Position numbers and translations under genes: made by a program | The notes under the pieces: generated by a model | Databases searched by the model: none | What the model saw: only the letters and a program-made list of their open reading frames with translations | What the model was told of the DNA's origin: nothing | NCBI GenBank assembly: GCA_022425485.1 | Contig: JAKMFL010000079.1 | Location: 1-46,159 of the forward strand | Source: Alphaproteobacteria bacterium | GTDB lineage: Bacteria; Pseudomonadota; Alphaproteobacteria; Puniceispirillales; Puniceispirillaceae | Direction of reading: 5' to 3' | DNA: 46,159 bases | Shown here: positions 39,417 through 46,159 of the stretch, one piece after another | Numbering within the stretch: position 1 is the stretch's first letter | Layout: each line of letters starts with the position of its first letter

Positions 39417-39830
39417 TTTGGGAGGAATAGAATAAGTCATGGTTGCCTGTGCTAGCGCGTTCTCGCGCCCCTGGTCAGTTTTACTATAGATAAGAACATC
39501 CCCAACCACCAAGCTGCGCCCAACTTTTAATAAGCGCGGCAGGGCTATCAGATTGCCAGCCTCAGGTTTGCGCATAAAATTAATAGCCGCGTTGGTGGTT
39601 ACGGTTAAGGCTTCTGGGCCAATTTTGCGCAGAATAGCTAAATAAAACGATACATCTGCTAAACAGAACATGGAGGGGCCAGAAACCGTACCCCCCGGAC
39701 GCAGATGTCGTTCTTCTATACGCATTTCTAATACCAGTTCCCCCTCTTCCTCATGGACGAGAAAGTCGCAGGCTACTTGGGGAAAAGCTTGCTGCATGAA
39801 GTCAGCTAGTGCTTCTATGGTCATGCTCAT
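39411..39830 (-). CDS. PaaI-type thioesterase (hotdog fold)
   Basis: 139 aa. GGTVSGPSMFCLADVSFYLAIL is the hotdog helix region with a conserved acidic residue, followed by TTNAAINFMRKPEAGNL, as in PaaI/YdiI-like acyl-CoA thioesterases. They hydrolyse acyl- or aryl-CoA thioesters. It is first in a minus-strand run with the SDR, amidase and transporter genes, and divergent from the VOC gene. The substrate is not identifiable. Confidence 0.85.
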   Translation of the reverse strand: MSMTIEALADFMQQAFPQVACDFLVHEEEGELVLEMRIEERHLRPGGTVSGPSMFCLADVSFYLAILRKIGPEALTVTTNAAINFMRKPEAGNLIALPRLLKVGRSLVVGDVLIYSKTDQGRENALAQATMTYSIPPKN

Positions 39831-39987
39831 ATCCCGATCGCCTCTTCTTATTGAAAGATCTGCCCCTTTTTAAATCCTAGATTTTTCGGATAAGGCGAAG
39901 CAAGAAAAATTACCGGCCCGTTAAATTCTTTTTCAATACTGGCTAGTCAAGAATTTTTACACTGCTAGAGTTAAAGGACGCTTATGT

Positions 39988-39993
39988 TTGACA
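39988..39993 (+). promoter_or_regulatory. Candidate -35 element upstream of the VOC gene
   Basis: A consensus TTGACA lies 39 bases before the preferred VOC start. Seventeen bases downstream the -10 position reads CGATAA, a poor match. Between them is a small inverted repeat ATATG-TG-CATAT (39997-40008) that could be an operator. Confidence 0.3.
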
Positions 39994-40032
39994 TTCATAT
40001 GTGCATATCACGATAAGGGCTTTGTATCTGAA

Positions 40033-40455
40033 ATGAAATTAACATTGCATCATATAAATTTATCTACCCAGAAGGTAGAAGAGATGGACCAGTTCTATCG
40101 CGAGGTTATTGGGCTGGATACGGAAACAAAGGGTCTGCCTGTGCTAGAGAAGAAAAAAGGCTATGCAGGGGATGTTGCTTTTGTCAGTGATGGACATATC
40201 CAGATGCATCTAGCGGCCAAGGATATTCATGCAAGCTTTCGCACTGGCCAAATCGTTAATCCGGTCTCAAATGGGCATATTGCTTATCGAACAGATGATC
40301 TAAAGGGCTTTATGGCGCATTTAGATAAGCTTGGCGTGCCCTATTCAGATTGGGGCGACAGGGCGGTAGCTGGCTGGCATCAGATTTTCTTTTATGACCC
40401 AGATGGTAATGTGATCGAGGTACATCAAATCACTGAACCCAACGAAAACCTGTAA
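40033..40455 (+). CDS. VOC-family (glyoxalase/dioxygenase-like) protein
   Basis: 140 aa from ATG 40033, covering two beta-alpha-beta-beta-beta VOC modules: LTLHHINLSTQKVEEMDQFYREVIGLDTE, then HIAYRTDDLKGFMAHLDK and HQIFFYDPDGNVIEVHQ. Potential metal ligands are a histidine in each module and the C-terminal Glu. Members include glyoxalase I, dioxygenases and isomerases, so no reaction is assigned. The start is uncertain: the frame is open back to TTG 39988, and a separate 10-codon frame (ATG 39984, stop 40014) has a better Shine-Dalgarno (AAAGGA). It precedes hyuA by 19 bases, suggesting an operon. Confidence 0.82.
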   Translation: MKLTLHHINLSTQKVEEMDQFYREVIGLDTETKGLPVLEKKKGYAGDVAFVSDGHIQMHLAAKDIHASFRTGQIVNPVSNGHIAYRTDDLKGFMAHLDKLGVPYSDWGDRAVAGWHQIFFYDPDGNVIEVHQITEPNENL

Positions 40456-40474
40456 TTAGGTAGGGGCGTTTACT

Positions 40475-42580
40475 ATGCAAGACGGGGTGATAAAAAAGGG
40501 GGTAAGATTAGGTGTAGATATTGGCGGTACCTTTACAGATGCGGTGCTGGAGGTTGAGGGGGGGCGCTATTCCACCAAAGTGCTGACGACCTATCATGCC
40601 CCAGAAGAAGCGATATTGGACGCGATGATGCAAGTCTGCACCAAGGCTGGTATCCAGCCAGAAAATATTGAGCAGATTATTCACGGCACCACCTTAGCGA
40701 CCAACGCGCTTATCGAGCGACGCGGGGCCAAGACAGCTTTTATCACCACCAAAGGGTTTCGTGATGTTATCGAAATGCGCACAGAAAGCCGGTTCGAGCA
40801 GTATGATCTGAATTTGAAGCTTCCTGAGCCGCTTTTGCCCCGAAATCGCCGCTATGTCATTGAGGAGCGGGTTGCTGCCTCAGGCAAAATACTTATTCCG
40901 CTAGATTTAAACGCCGTCGAAACCTTGGCAGACGAACTGGCAGAGGCAAAATATGAAAGTATCGCTATCGGCCTGTTACATGCTTATGCAAATGATGGGC
41001 ATGAGCAAAAAATTGCTGAGATTTTGCGTCAGCGTATGCCATCGGTGCTGCTATCCCTATCAAGCAGTGTATCCCCGCAAATGCGCGAATATGAGCGCTT
41101 TAATACCACGATTGCTAATGCCTATATTCAGCCCTTGATGAAAGCCTATCTCGATAGGTTAAAAGGCAGGCTGGAAGATGCTGGCGCGGCTTGTCCAGTA
41201 TTTTTGATGCATTCTGGCGGCGGGATTATATCGCTGGAAAGCGCAGCGGCCTTTCCGGTGCGGCTGGTCGAATCTGGGCCTGCGGGCGGGGCAATTTTTG
41301 CAGCAGAAGTAGCCGCCAGACATCAGCTAGATAAGGTCTTGTCTTTTGATATGGGCGGTACAACAGCAAAAATCTGTCTCATCCAAGGGCAAACACCAAA
41401 AACCGCCCGTGTCTTTGAAGTGGCAAGAAGCTATCGCTTTAAAAAAGGTTCTGGCATGCCTATTTCGATACCGGTCATTGATATGGTGGAAATAGGGGCT
41501 GGTGGCGGCTCGCTCGCGCATGTTGATAATTTGCGGCAGATTCGTGTGGGGCCGGAAAGTGCGGGCTCAGAGCCGGGCCCTGCCTGTTATGGGCGTGGAG
41601 GTTTACGGCCTGCGGTTACGGACGCTGATCTTATAATGGGCAAGCTGGATGCAGATAATTTTGCTGGCGGCACAATACAGCTTGAGCCACAAAAATCCGC
41701 TGACGCGCTTAAGGGGCATATTGGGGATATGCTGGATATGGATGCCGCAGAGGCCGCTTGGGGGCTTGCAGAGGTGGTGGATGAGAACATGGCCAATGCG
41801 GCGCGGGTTCATGCTATTGAAAATGGCGAAGATTTATCAGATTATGTGATGATAGCCTTTGGCGGTGCCGCCCCGTTACATGCAGCCCGCTTATGTGAGA
41901 AGCTAGGGATTTCGCGCTGCCTTGTGCCCAAAGGCGCAGGGGTTGGCTCAGCGATCGGCTTTTTATGTGCGCCTTTCAGCTTTGAAGCGAACCGGTCTGT
42001 TTTTATGCCGATGCGCAGCTTTGAGCCGGAAGCCATAAAACAGCTCTTTGCGGATATGCAAGACGAAGCTTCCAAGTTTGTGCGTTCTTGCGATAGCACA
42101 GCCCAGATAGACCTCGAATATAAGATATATATGCGCTATGCAGGGCAAGGATGGGAAATTCCTATCCCCTTAGAGGCAAGCGACGCGGCTAACCCTGATG
42201 CCAAACGCTTTCTGGCCCGTTTCGAAGAAGATTATAAGCGGTTATTTGGGCGCACTGTTCAAGGCATGGAAGCGGAAATTACGGTCTGGTCGGTTAATGC
42301 GTTTACGCCAACCACGCCGCCCAACCGCGCAGAAGCGCCAAAAACGGTAAAGCGCATTGAGACCAGCCAGACCCGCGCTTGTTTTGACCCCGCTTTGGGG
42401 CAAGCCGTGGAAGCCCAAATAATAGAGAGGGATGCGCTAGAGATGGGCATGGGCGTTGAAGGGCCTGCGCTGATAATTGAGGATGAGACGACCATTGTTC
42501 TGCCGGCCAGCCGTTCCGCTATCGTCGCGTCAGACGGTACCATAGAAATTCGAGCAAAGGGGCGCCCTGCGCAACCTTAA
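40475..42580 (+). CDS. Hydantoinase/oxoprolinase subunit A (HyuA family)
   Basis: 701-aa ATP-dependent subunit with an actin-like fold: GVDIGGTFTDAVL at the N terminus, HGTTLATNALIERRGAKTAFITTKGFRD, FDMGGTTAKICLI, and EIGAGGGSLAHVD ... GPESAGSEPGPACYGRGG. The family opens cyclic amides (5-oxoproline, N-methylhydantoin) or carboxylates ketones such as acetone, coupled to ATP hydrolysis. No third, acetone-carboxylase-type gamma subunit is present, which favours a hydantoinase/oxoprolinase role. It is paired with a B subunit 60 bases downstream and a VOC gene upstream. The substrate is unknown. Confidence 0.9.
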   Translation: MQDGVIKKGVRLGVDIGGTFTDAVLEVEGGRYSTKVLTTYHAPEEAILDAMMQVCTKAGIQPENIEQIIHGTTLATNALIERRGAKTAFITTKGFRDVIEMRTESRFEQYDLNLKLPEPLLPRNRRYVIEERVAASGKILIPLDLNAVETLADELAEAKYESIAIGLLHAYANDGHEQKIAEILRQRMPSVLLSLSSSVSPQMREYERFNTTIANAYIQPLMKAYLDRLKGRLEDAGAACPVFLMHSGGGIISLESAAAFPVRLVESGPAGGAIFAAEVAARHQLDKVLSFDMGGTTAKICLIQGQTPKTARVFEVARSYRFKKGSGMPISIPVIDMVEIGAGGGSLAHVDNLRQIRVGPESAGSEPGPACYGRGGLRPAVTDADLIMGKLDADNFAGGTIQLEPQKSADALKGHIGDMLDMDAAEAAWGLAEVVDENMANAARVHAIENGEDLSDYVMIAFGGAAPLHAARLCEKLGISRCLVPKGAGVGSAIGFLCAPFSFEANRSVFMPMRSFEPEAIKQLFADMQDEASKFVRSCDSTAQIDLEYKIYMRYAGQGWEIPIPLEASDAANPDAKRFLARFEEDYKRLFGRTVQGMEAEITVWSVNAFTPTTPPNRAEAPKTVKRIETSQTRACFDPALGQAVEAQIIERDALEMGMGVEGPALIIEDETTIVLPASRSAIVASDGTIEIRAKGRPAQP

Positions 42581-42640
42581 AAAACTGAACAGATTAATGA
42601 GATAGGAGAAGGCCGCAATAGAAGCGCCTTAGTAGAAGGG

Positions 42641-44344
42641 ATGAAGATTTCAGAAGTCGCCTATCAGGTTATGTGGAACCGGCTTATTTCTGTGGTGGAA
42701 GAGCAGGCACAAGCGCTGGTGCGTACCGCTTTTTCCACTTCTGTGCGCGAGGCAGGGGATCTGTCCGCTGGTGTATATAATGATAAGGGCGAGATGCTGG
42801 CACAGGCGGTTACCGGCACGCCGGGCCATGTGAATGCAATGGCAGATGCGGTGCCGCATTTTATCCGCCGGATTGGCCGGCAAAATATGTTTGCAGGCGA
42901 TGTGTATATTACCAATGACCCTTGGGAGGGTACCGGCCATTTACATGATATAACCATTGTAACCCCCTCCTTTCGCGAAGGTCAGCTGGTTGGTTTTTTT
43001 GCCTGCACAGCGCATGTAACCGATATAGGCGGGCGCGGTTTTGGCGCGGATGGCAATTCTGTCTATGAAGAAGGCCTATATCTGCCCGTGATGAAATTTG
43101 CGGATAAGGGCGAGGTAGATAGCACGCTGGTAAAGCTGATAAGAGGCAATGTGCGAGAGCCTGATCAGCTTATCGGGGATATTTACGCGCTGGTGACCTG
43201 TAATCTGGTGGGGGATCGCCGCTTGCAAGATATGATGGCAGAGTTTGGCCTTAGTGATCTTTCGGGTATTTCGGAATTTATTTTGGAAAACTCACGCCAA
43301 GCCACTTTGGAATGTATTAACGCCCTTACCCCGGGCACGGCAGAAGGGGCCATGCGCATAGATGGCTATGAGCAACCTATTGAGCTAAAGGTATCGCTGA
43401 GCATTGAAAAAGACCGTATTCTCAGCGATTGGGAAGGCACTTCAGGGGTAGATAAAAAGGGCATTAATGTGCCGCTTGTCTATACCAAAGCCTATGCGTG
43501 CTATGCGCTGAAATGTGCAATTGCGCCAGATATACCTAATAATGCTGCCTCTCTAGCGCCATTTGAGATTACCGCGCCCGAAAATTCCATTGTGAACGCG
43601 TTGCACCCTGCACCTGTTGCTTTGCGGCATATTATCGGCCATATGGTGCCTGATACGATATTTGACGCCCTTGATAAGCTACTGCCAGACAGGGTGCCAG
43701 CAGAAGGGGCGGGATGCTTATGCAATTTCCAGCTGCAGCTGCGTCCACGCCGTGATGAAATCGCGCCGCCTGAAGCCCGTCATGCGGAGGTTCTTATTTT
43801 TAATTCAGGGGGATCAGGTGCACGCCCCACAATAGATGGTCTCAATGCTACCGCTTTTCCGTCTGGTGTGATGACCATGCCTGTAGAGGCAACCGAACAG
43901 GTGGGCCCGGTAATCATTTGGCGTAAAGAATTGCGCACCGGCTCTGGCGGGGCTGGCCAATATCGTGGCGGGCTAGGTCAATATATGGACGTCGGGGCAG
44001 AAGAGGGGCATGAATTTTATCTGCAAGCGATGTTTGACAGGCTGGCGCATCCGGCGCGTGGGCGTCATGGCGGGATGGCTGGTGCGCCAACCCTCATTGC
44101 TCAAGATGATGGAACGGCAATGCGCGGCAAGGGCAAGCAGTTTGTAGCCCATGGCCGGGTTGTGCAAATGGGCTTTCCGGGCGGTGCCGGCTATGGGCAG
44201 CCAGAGAAGCGGAGCCGCGAGGCCGTGCGGCGCGATTTAGCCTATGGCTATATAACGTCTGAACAGGCAGCAGAAGATTATGGGTTAAGCGAGGCTGAAA
44301 TAGCTGAAATACTCAGCCTCGCCCGTAGCGGTGCTGATTTTTAA
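42641..44344 (+). CDS. Hydantoinase/oxoprolinase subunit B (HyuB family)
   Basis: 567 aa, the usual length for HyuB. Family blocks: SVVEEQAQALVRTAFSTSVREAGDLSAGVYN, GTPGHVNAMADAV, FAGDVYITNDPWEGTGHLHDITI, ACTAHVTDIGG, and NSGGSGARPTIDGLNATAFPSGV near 385-407. It forms the complex with the HyuA-type subunit encoded just upstream. The C-terminal ~60 residues (REAVRRDLAYGYITSEQAAEDYGLSEAEI) are common in this family. Cytoplasmic; substrate unknown. Confidence 0.92.
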   Translation: MKISEVAYQVMWNRLISVVEEQAQALVRTAFSTSVREAGDLSAGVYNDKGEMLAQAVTGTPGHVNAMADAVPHFIRRIGRQNMFAGDVYITNDPWEGTGHLHDITIVTPSFREGQLVGFFACTAHVTDIGGRGFGADGNSVYEEGLYLPVMKFADKGEVDSTLVKLIRGNVREPDQLIGDIYALVTCNLVGDRRLQDMMAEFGLSDLSGISEFILENSRQATLECINALTPGTAEGAMRIDGYEQPIELKVSLSIEKDRILSDWEGTSGVDKKGINVPLVYTKAYACYALKCAIAPDIPNNAASLAPFEITAPENSIVNALHPAPVALRHIIGHMVPDTIFDALDKLLPDRVPAEGAGCLCNFQLQLRPRRDEIAPPEARHAEVLIFNSGGSGARPTIDGLNATAFPSGVMTMPVEATEQVGPVIIWRKELRTGSGGAGQYRGGLGQYMDVGAEEGHEFYLQAMFDRLAHPARGRHGGMAGAPTLIAQDDGTAMRGKGKQFVAHGRVVQMGFPGGAGYGQPEKRSREAVRRDLAYGYITSEQAAEDYGLSEAEIAEILSLARSGADF

Positions 44345-44351
44345 CCTTTTT

Positions 44352-44375
44352 GGCAGGGGTTGGCTAAAGCCTGCC
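44352..44375 (+). terminator. Possible terminator after hyuB
   Basis: GGCAGG (44352-44357) pairs with CCTGCC (44370-44375) around a 12-base loop, followed by the moderately T-rich GATTCTAACTGATTTTG. It lies seven bases after the stop codon. The T tract is interrupted. Confidence 0.35.
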
Positions 44376-44421
44376 GATTCTAACTGATTTTGTCTGTCGA
44401 AGCCTGATTCTTTTGAATCTT

Positions 44422-44670
44422 TTAAGTAATTTTTAAGAAATAGACCTGTTCAACCATAGAAGTTTTTGTACTTTTTTCTTTCCAATTCTGGCTATGCCAG
44501 CTGAAAACAAACACTGCTGCGCCCCCTAAAATGGCGATTAAAACATAAGTTAACAGCCTTTTTGCGCGTGCGCTTAAACCAGAATTAGTGATTTTTTCCA
44601 TTGCCAGCCAAGCGAGGCCTGCAAGGGCTAAAAACGCAATTCCTCCAACAAGAACAGTATCTTCAAGCAT
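44422..44670 (-). CDS. Small two-helix membrane protein of unknown function
   Basis: 82 aa. Hydrophobic helices at about 6-24 (VLVGGIAFLALAGLAWLAM) and 39-58 (LLTYVLIAILGGAAVFVFSW) are joined by a basic loop (LSARAKRLL), with a hydrophilic C-terminal tail. GAGAGGGAAG directly before the ATG supports real translation. I do not recognise a family. It is divergent from the proteorhodopsin gene and shares its 261-base upstream region, so co-regulation with light-driven pumping is possible but unproven. Confidence 0.6.
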   Translation of the reverse strand: MLEDTVLVGGIAFLALAGLAWLAMEKITNSGLSARAKRLLTYVLIAILGGAAVFVFSWHSQNWKEKSTKTSMVEQVYFLKIT

Positions 44671-44810
44671 AGCTTCCCTCTCATCCTGATGCGTGAATTT
44701 AAACCTTTTACGCGCCCAGATTAGACAAGCTTTAGTAATCTGCCTAGTACATTCCGGCGTATAGGTGTTAATGGTCGATATTTCGTTCCTGTTAAAAAGT
44801 TAACAAAAAC

Positions 44811-44838
44811 TTGCCAACAGAAAAAAATAAGGTAATAT
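44811..44838 (+). promoter_or_regulatory. Proteorhodopsin promoter
   Basis: -35 TTGCCA (44811-44816), 16-base spacer rich in A, -10 TAATAT (44833-44838). Both boxes are close to consensus. Transcription from here would give a leader of about 85 bases before the ATG at 44932. Confidence 0.65.
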
Positions 44839-44898
44839 CGACTGCTAACGGGGAGAGGTCTGTCAGGACGGGTGTTCTGGCAGGGATAAAAAGTAGGA

Positions 44899-44910
44899 CG
44901 TTCTAGAACG
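44899..44910. promoter_or_regulatory. 12-bp perfect palindrome in the proteorhodopsin leader
   Basis: CGTTCTAGAACG is fully self-complementary and lies between the promoter and the Shine-Dalgarno (GGGGAG, 44920-44925). It could be an operator or part of an RNA fold. It does not match the alphaproteobacterial LexA direct-repeat box. Confidence 0.4.
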
Positions 44911-44931
44911 CGACGTTTTGGGGAGTGTCCT

Positions 44932-45696
44932 ATGTCAATTAAGAAACTTTTTAAGTTCACTGCACCTGCAGCTGTACTTTCAATTATGCCTGCAATTGCT
45001 CAGGCTTCTAACTTGGAATCTGACGATTTCGTGGGCATCAGCTTTTGGCTGATCTCAATGGCTCTTGTAGCCGCTACAGCTTTCTTCTTTCTTGAAACTC
45101 AGAGAGTTGAAGCAAAGTGGAAGACCTCACTGGTTGTGTCTGGTCTCGTAACACTCGTTGCTGCAGTACACTATTTCTACATGAGAGATGTGTGGGTTGC
45201 TACTGGTGATACACCAACAGTCTATCGTTACATTGACTGGTTAATCACAGTGCCATTGCTGATGATCGAATTCTATCTGATTTTGCGTGCGATTACCAAC
45301 GTTTCAGGTGGTATCTTTTGGCGTTTGACCATCGGTACACTGGTAATGCTAATCGGTGGTTATCTGGGCGAAGCTGGTTACATGAATGTAACACTGGCAT
45401 TCGTTATCGGCATGGTAGGTTGGGCCTACATTCTGTATGAAATCTTTGCTGGTGAAGCTGGCAAAGTTGCTGCAGAAAAAGCGTCACCTGCTGTGGCATC
45501 AGCCTATTCAACAATGCGTTGGATTGTGACCATTGGTTGGGCGATTTACCCATTAGGCTACTTCTTCGGCTACATGGCCGGAGGTGCTGATATGGCTTCG
45601 CTTAACATCATCTACAATCTAGCTGACGTTCTGAACAAAATTGCGTTCGGTGTGATCATCTGGAATGTGGCTGTGTCTCAGTCAGAAGCTAAGTAA
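44932..45696 (+). CDS. Proteorhodopsin, green-absorbing type light-driven proton pump
   Basis: 254-aa seven-helix retinal protein with a signal peptide (cleavage likely after ...AIAQA, residue 25). The pump triad is intact: Asp102 (acceptor), Thr106 and Glu113 (donor), i.e. the DTE pattern in YIDWLITVPLLMIE. His80 matches the conserved histidine partner of the acceptor, and Lys236 (LADVLNKIAFG) binds retinal. Residue 110, equivalent to 105 in the SAR86 pigment, is Leu, which predicts green absorption. The Shine-Dalgarno GGGGAG is six bases upstream. The coding sequence is A/T-richer than its neighbours (51 G+C in the 120 bases from 44941), and a strong terminator follows. Confidence 0.98.
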   Translation: MSIKKLFKFTAPAAVLSIMPAIAQASNLESDDFVGISFWLISMALVAATAFFFLETQRVEAKWKTSLVVSGLVTLVAAVHYFYMRDVWVATGDTPTVYRYIDWLITVPLLMIEFYLILRAITNVSGGIFWRLTIGTLVMLIGGYLGEAGYMNVTLAFVIGMVGWAYILYEIFAGEAGKVAAEKASPAVASAYSTMRWIVTIGWAIYPLGYFFGYMAGGADMASLNIIYNLADVLNKIAFGVIIWNVAVSQSEAK

Positions 45697-45703
45697 TCTA
45701 TTA

Positions 45704-45740
45704 GCAAAGCAGGGCGCCCCAGCGGGCGACCCTGCTTTGC
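45704..45740 (+). terminator. Strong hairpin terminator after proteorhodopsin
   Basis: GCAAAGCAGGG (45704-45714) plus CGCCC pairs with GGGCG plus CCCTGCTTTGC (45730-45740): a 16-bp stem with one bulged A and a 4-base loop. Only four T follow after GAC, so it may act as a terminator with some read-through or as a 3' stabiliser of the proteorhodopsin mRNA. Confidence 0.75.
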
Positions 45741-45803
45741 GACTTTTCGCCAAATACTTAATTTATAGATTTAAAAATTATAATAAACTAATTAAGGGTG
45801 AGG

Positions 45804-46159
45804 ATGATGCCAGAGAGCTTTAACAGCAATTTCGAGCCTGCCATCGTCAGCAGGGACGTTGCGCCGCCCCTTTCTGATATCTCGCAATCTTTATCAGAGT
45901 TCATTATCAGCCGCTTGCCTGATAACAGCCATCCGCTTGGTAAGCCAGCCCATCATCAATTCAAAAAAGCCGGAAAACAGTTGCGCGGGCGTATGGCGCT
46001 AACCGCTGCTGATTGTTTTGGTGTGCCGAGCTCTTTATCTATGCGCTGGGCCGCAGCTGTTGAAATTCTGCATAATGCCTCGCTTGTCCATGATGATATT
46101 TGTGATGGTGATATGGTACGCCGCGGCATGCCATCTGTATGGGCACAATATGGTAAGGA
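45804..46159 (+). CDS. Polyprenyl (geranylgeranyl) diphosphate synthase, N-terminal part
   Basis: 118 codons are visible before the right edge. The frame reads GKQLRGRMALTAADCFG, then EILHNASLVHDDICDGD with the first aspartate-rich motif DDxxD, then VRRGMPSVWAQYG, all standard for trans-isoprenyl diphosphate synthases. Directly behind proteorhodopsin it is most likely the CrtE-type GGPP synthase that opens carotenoid and hence retinal synthesis; an ubiquinone-side-chain synthase is the alternative. AAGGG lies upstream; ATG 45804 or 45807 could start. A consensus TATAAT at 45779-45784, behind the terminator, hints at its own promoter. Confidence 0.85.
   Translation, partial: MMPESFNSNFEPAIVSRDVAPPLSDISQSLSEFIISRLPDNSHPLGKPAHHQFKKAGKQLRGRMALTAADCFGVPSSLSMRWAAAVEILHNASLVHDDICDGDMVRRGMPSVWAQYGK

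Noticed and set aside
40475-44344. Acetone carboxylase operon
   Set aside because: Only A- and B-type subunits are present and no small gamma subunit follows; the A and B lengths fit hydantoinase/oxoprolinase.
44899-44910. LexA (SOS) box in the proteorhodopsin leader
   Set aside because: Alphaproteobacterial LexA sites are GTTC-N7-GTTC direct repeats; this is an inverted repeat without that spacing.

Overview
The window looks like chromosome from a marine alphaproteobacterium, most likely of the SAR116 (Candidatus Puniceispirillum-like) group. That assignment is inference. It rests on alphaproteobacterial gene orders (aroA-cmk-rpsA-ihfB, then trpF-trpB-trpA-accD-folC; tsaE-addB-addA-trxA; chvI-chvG-rapZ-ahcY), an Irr-type Fur regulator, a zinc-ribbon protein of the TIGR02300 type, moderate G+C, and a green-type proteorhodopsin. 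No rRNA, CRISPR array or insertion sequence was seen.

Layout. 1-250: the first 22 codons of a tyrosine recombinase run off the left edge beside the 3' end of tRNA-Arg(CCG), so an integrated element probably lies to the left. 250-2070: repeat-rich spacer, a lone ABC-2-type ATPase and a small NDUFS6-like zinc-finger protein. 2070-9870: polA, the ChvI/ChvG two-component system, a RapZ homologue with an altered P-loop, and ahcY. 9900-17550: tsaE, the AddB/AddA recombination nuclease and thioredoxin. 17600-27750 (minus strand): folC, accD, trpA, trpB, trpF, a LapA-like membrane protein, ihfB, rpsA, cmk and aroA. 28000-28600: acidic zinc-ribbon protein and tRNA-Ala(GGC). 28600-32200 (minus): lptB, lptA, lptC, RNase D and a nitroreductase. 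32300-35100: irr and katG, with a palindrome matching an Irr box in front of katG. 35180-39830 (minus): glucokinase, EamA transporter, amidase, SDR and thioesterase. 40000-44350: VOC protein and a HyuA/HyuB pair. 44420-46159: small membrane protein, proteorhodopsin, and the start of a polyprenyl diphosphate synthase that probably opens the carotenoid/retinal pathway.

How the genes fit together. Most of the window is housekeeping: DNA repair (PolA, AddAB), translation (S1, tRNAs, TsaE), amino-acid and lipid supply (Trp, AroA, AccD, Lpt) and envelope sensing (ChvGI). The accessory parts are the integrase edge, the catabolic block at 36-44 kb (cyclic amide, amide and thioester hydrolysis) and the light-driven proton pump at the right edge.

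The most unusual signals are: (a) short tandem duplications (10-26 bp) just behind stop codons at seven genes, in four of which the repeated unit carries the stop codon itself; (b) a RapZ whose Walker A lysine is histidine, in a locus that lacks hprK and PTS genes; (c) a perfect 7-1-7 palindrome of Irr-box type abutting the katG promoter; (d) the truncated integrase at tRNA-Arg; (e) a two-helix membrane protein divergent from proteorhodopsin.
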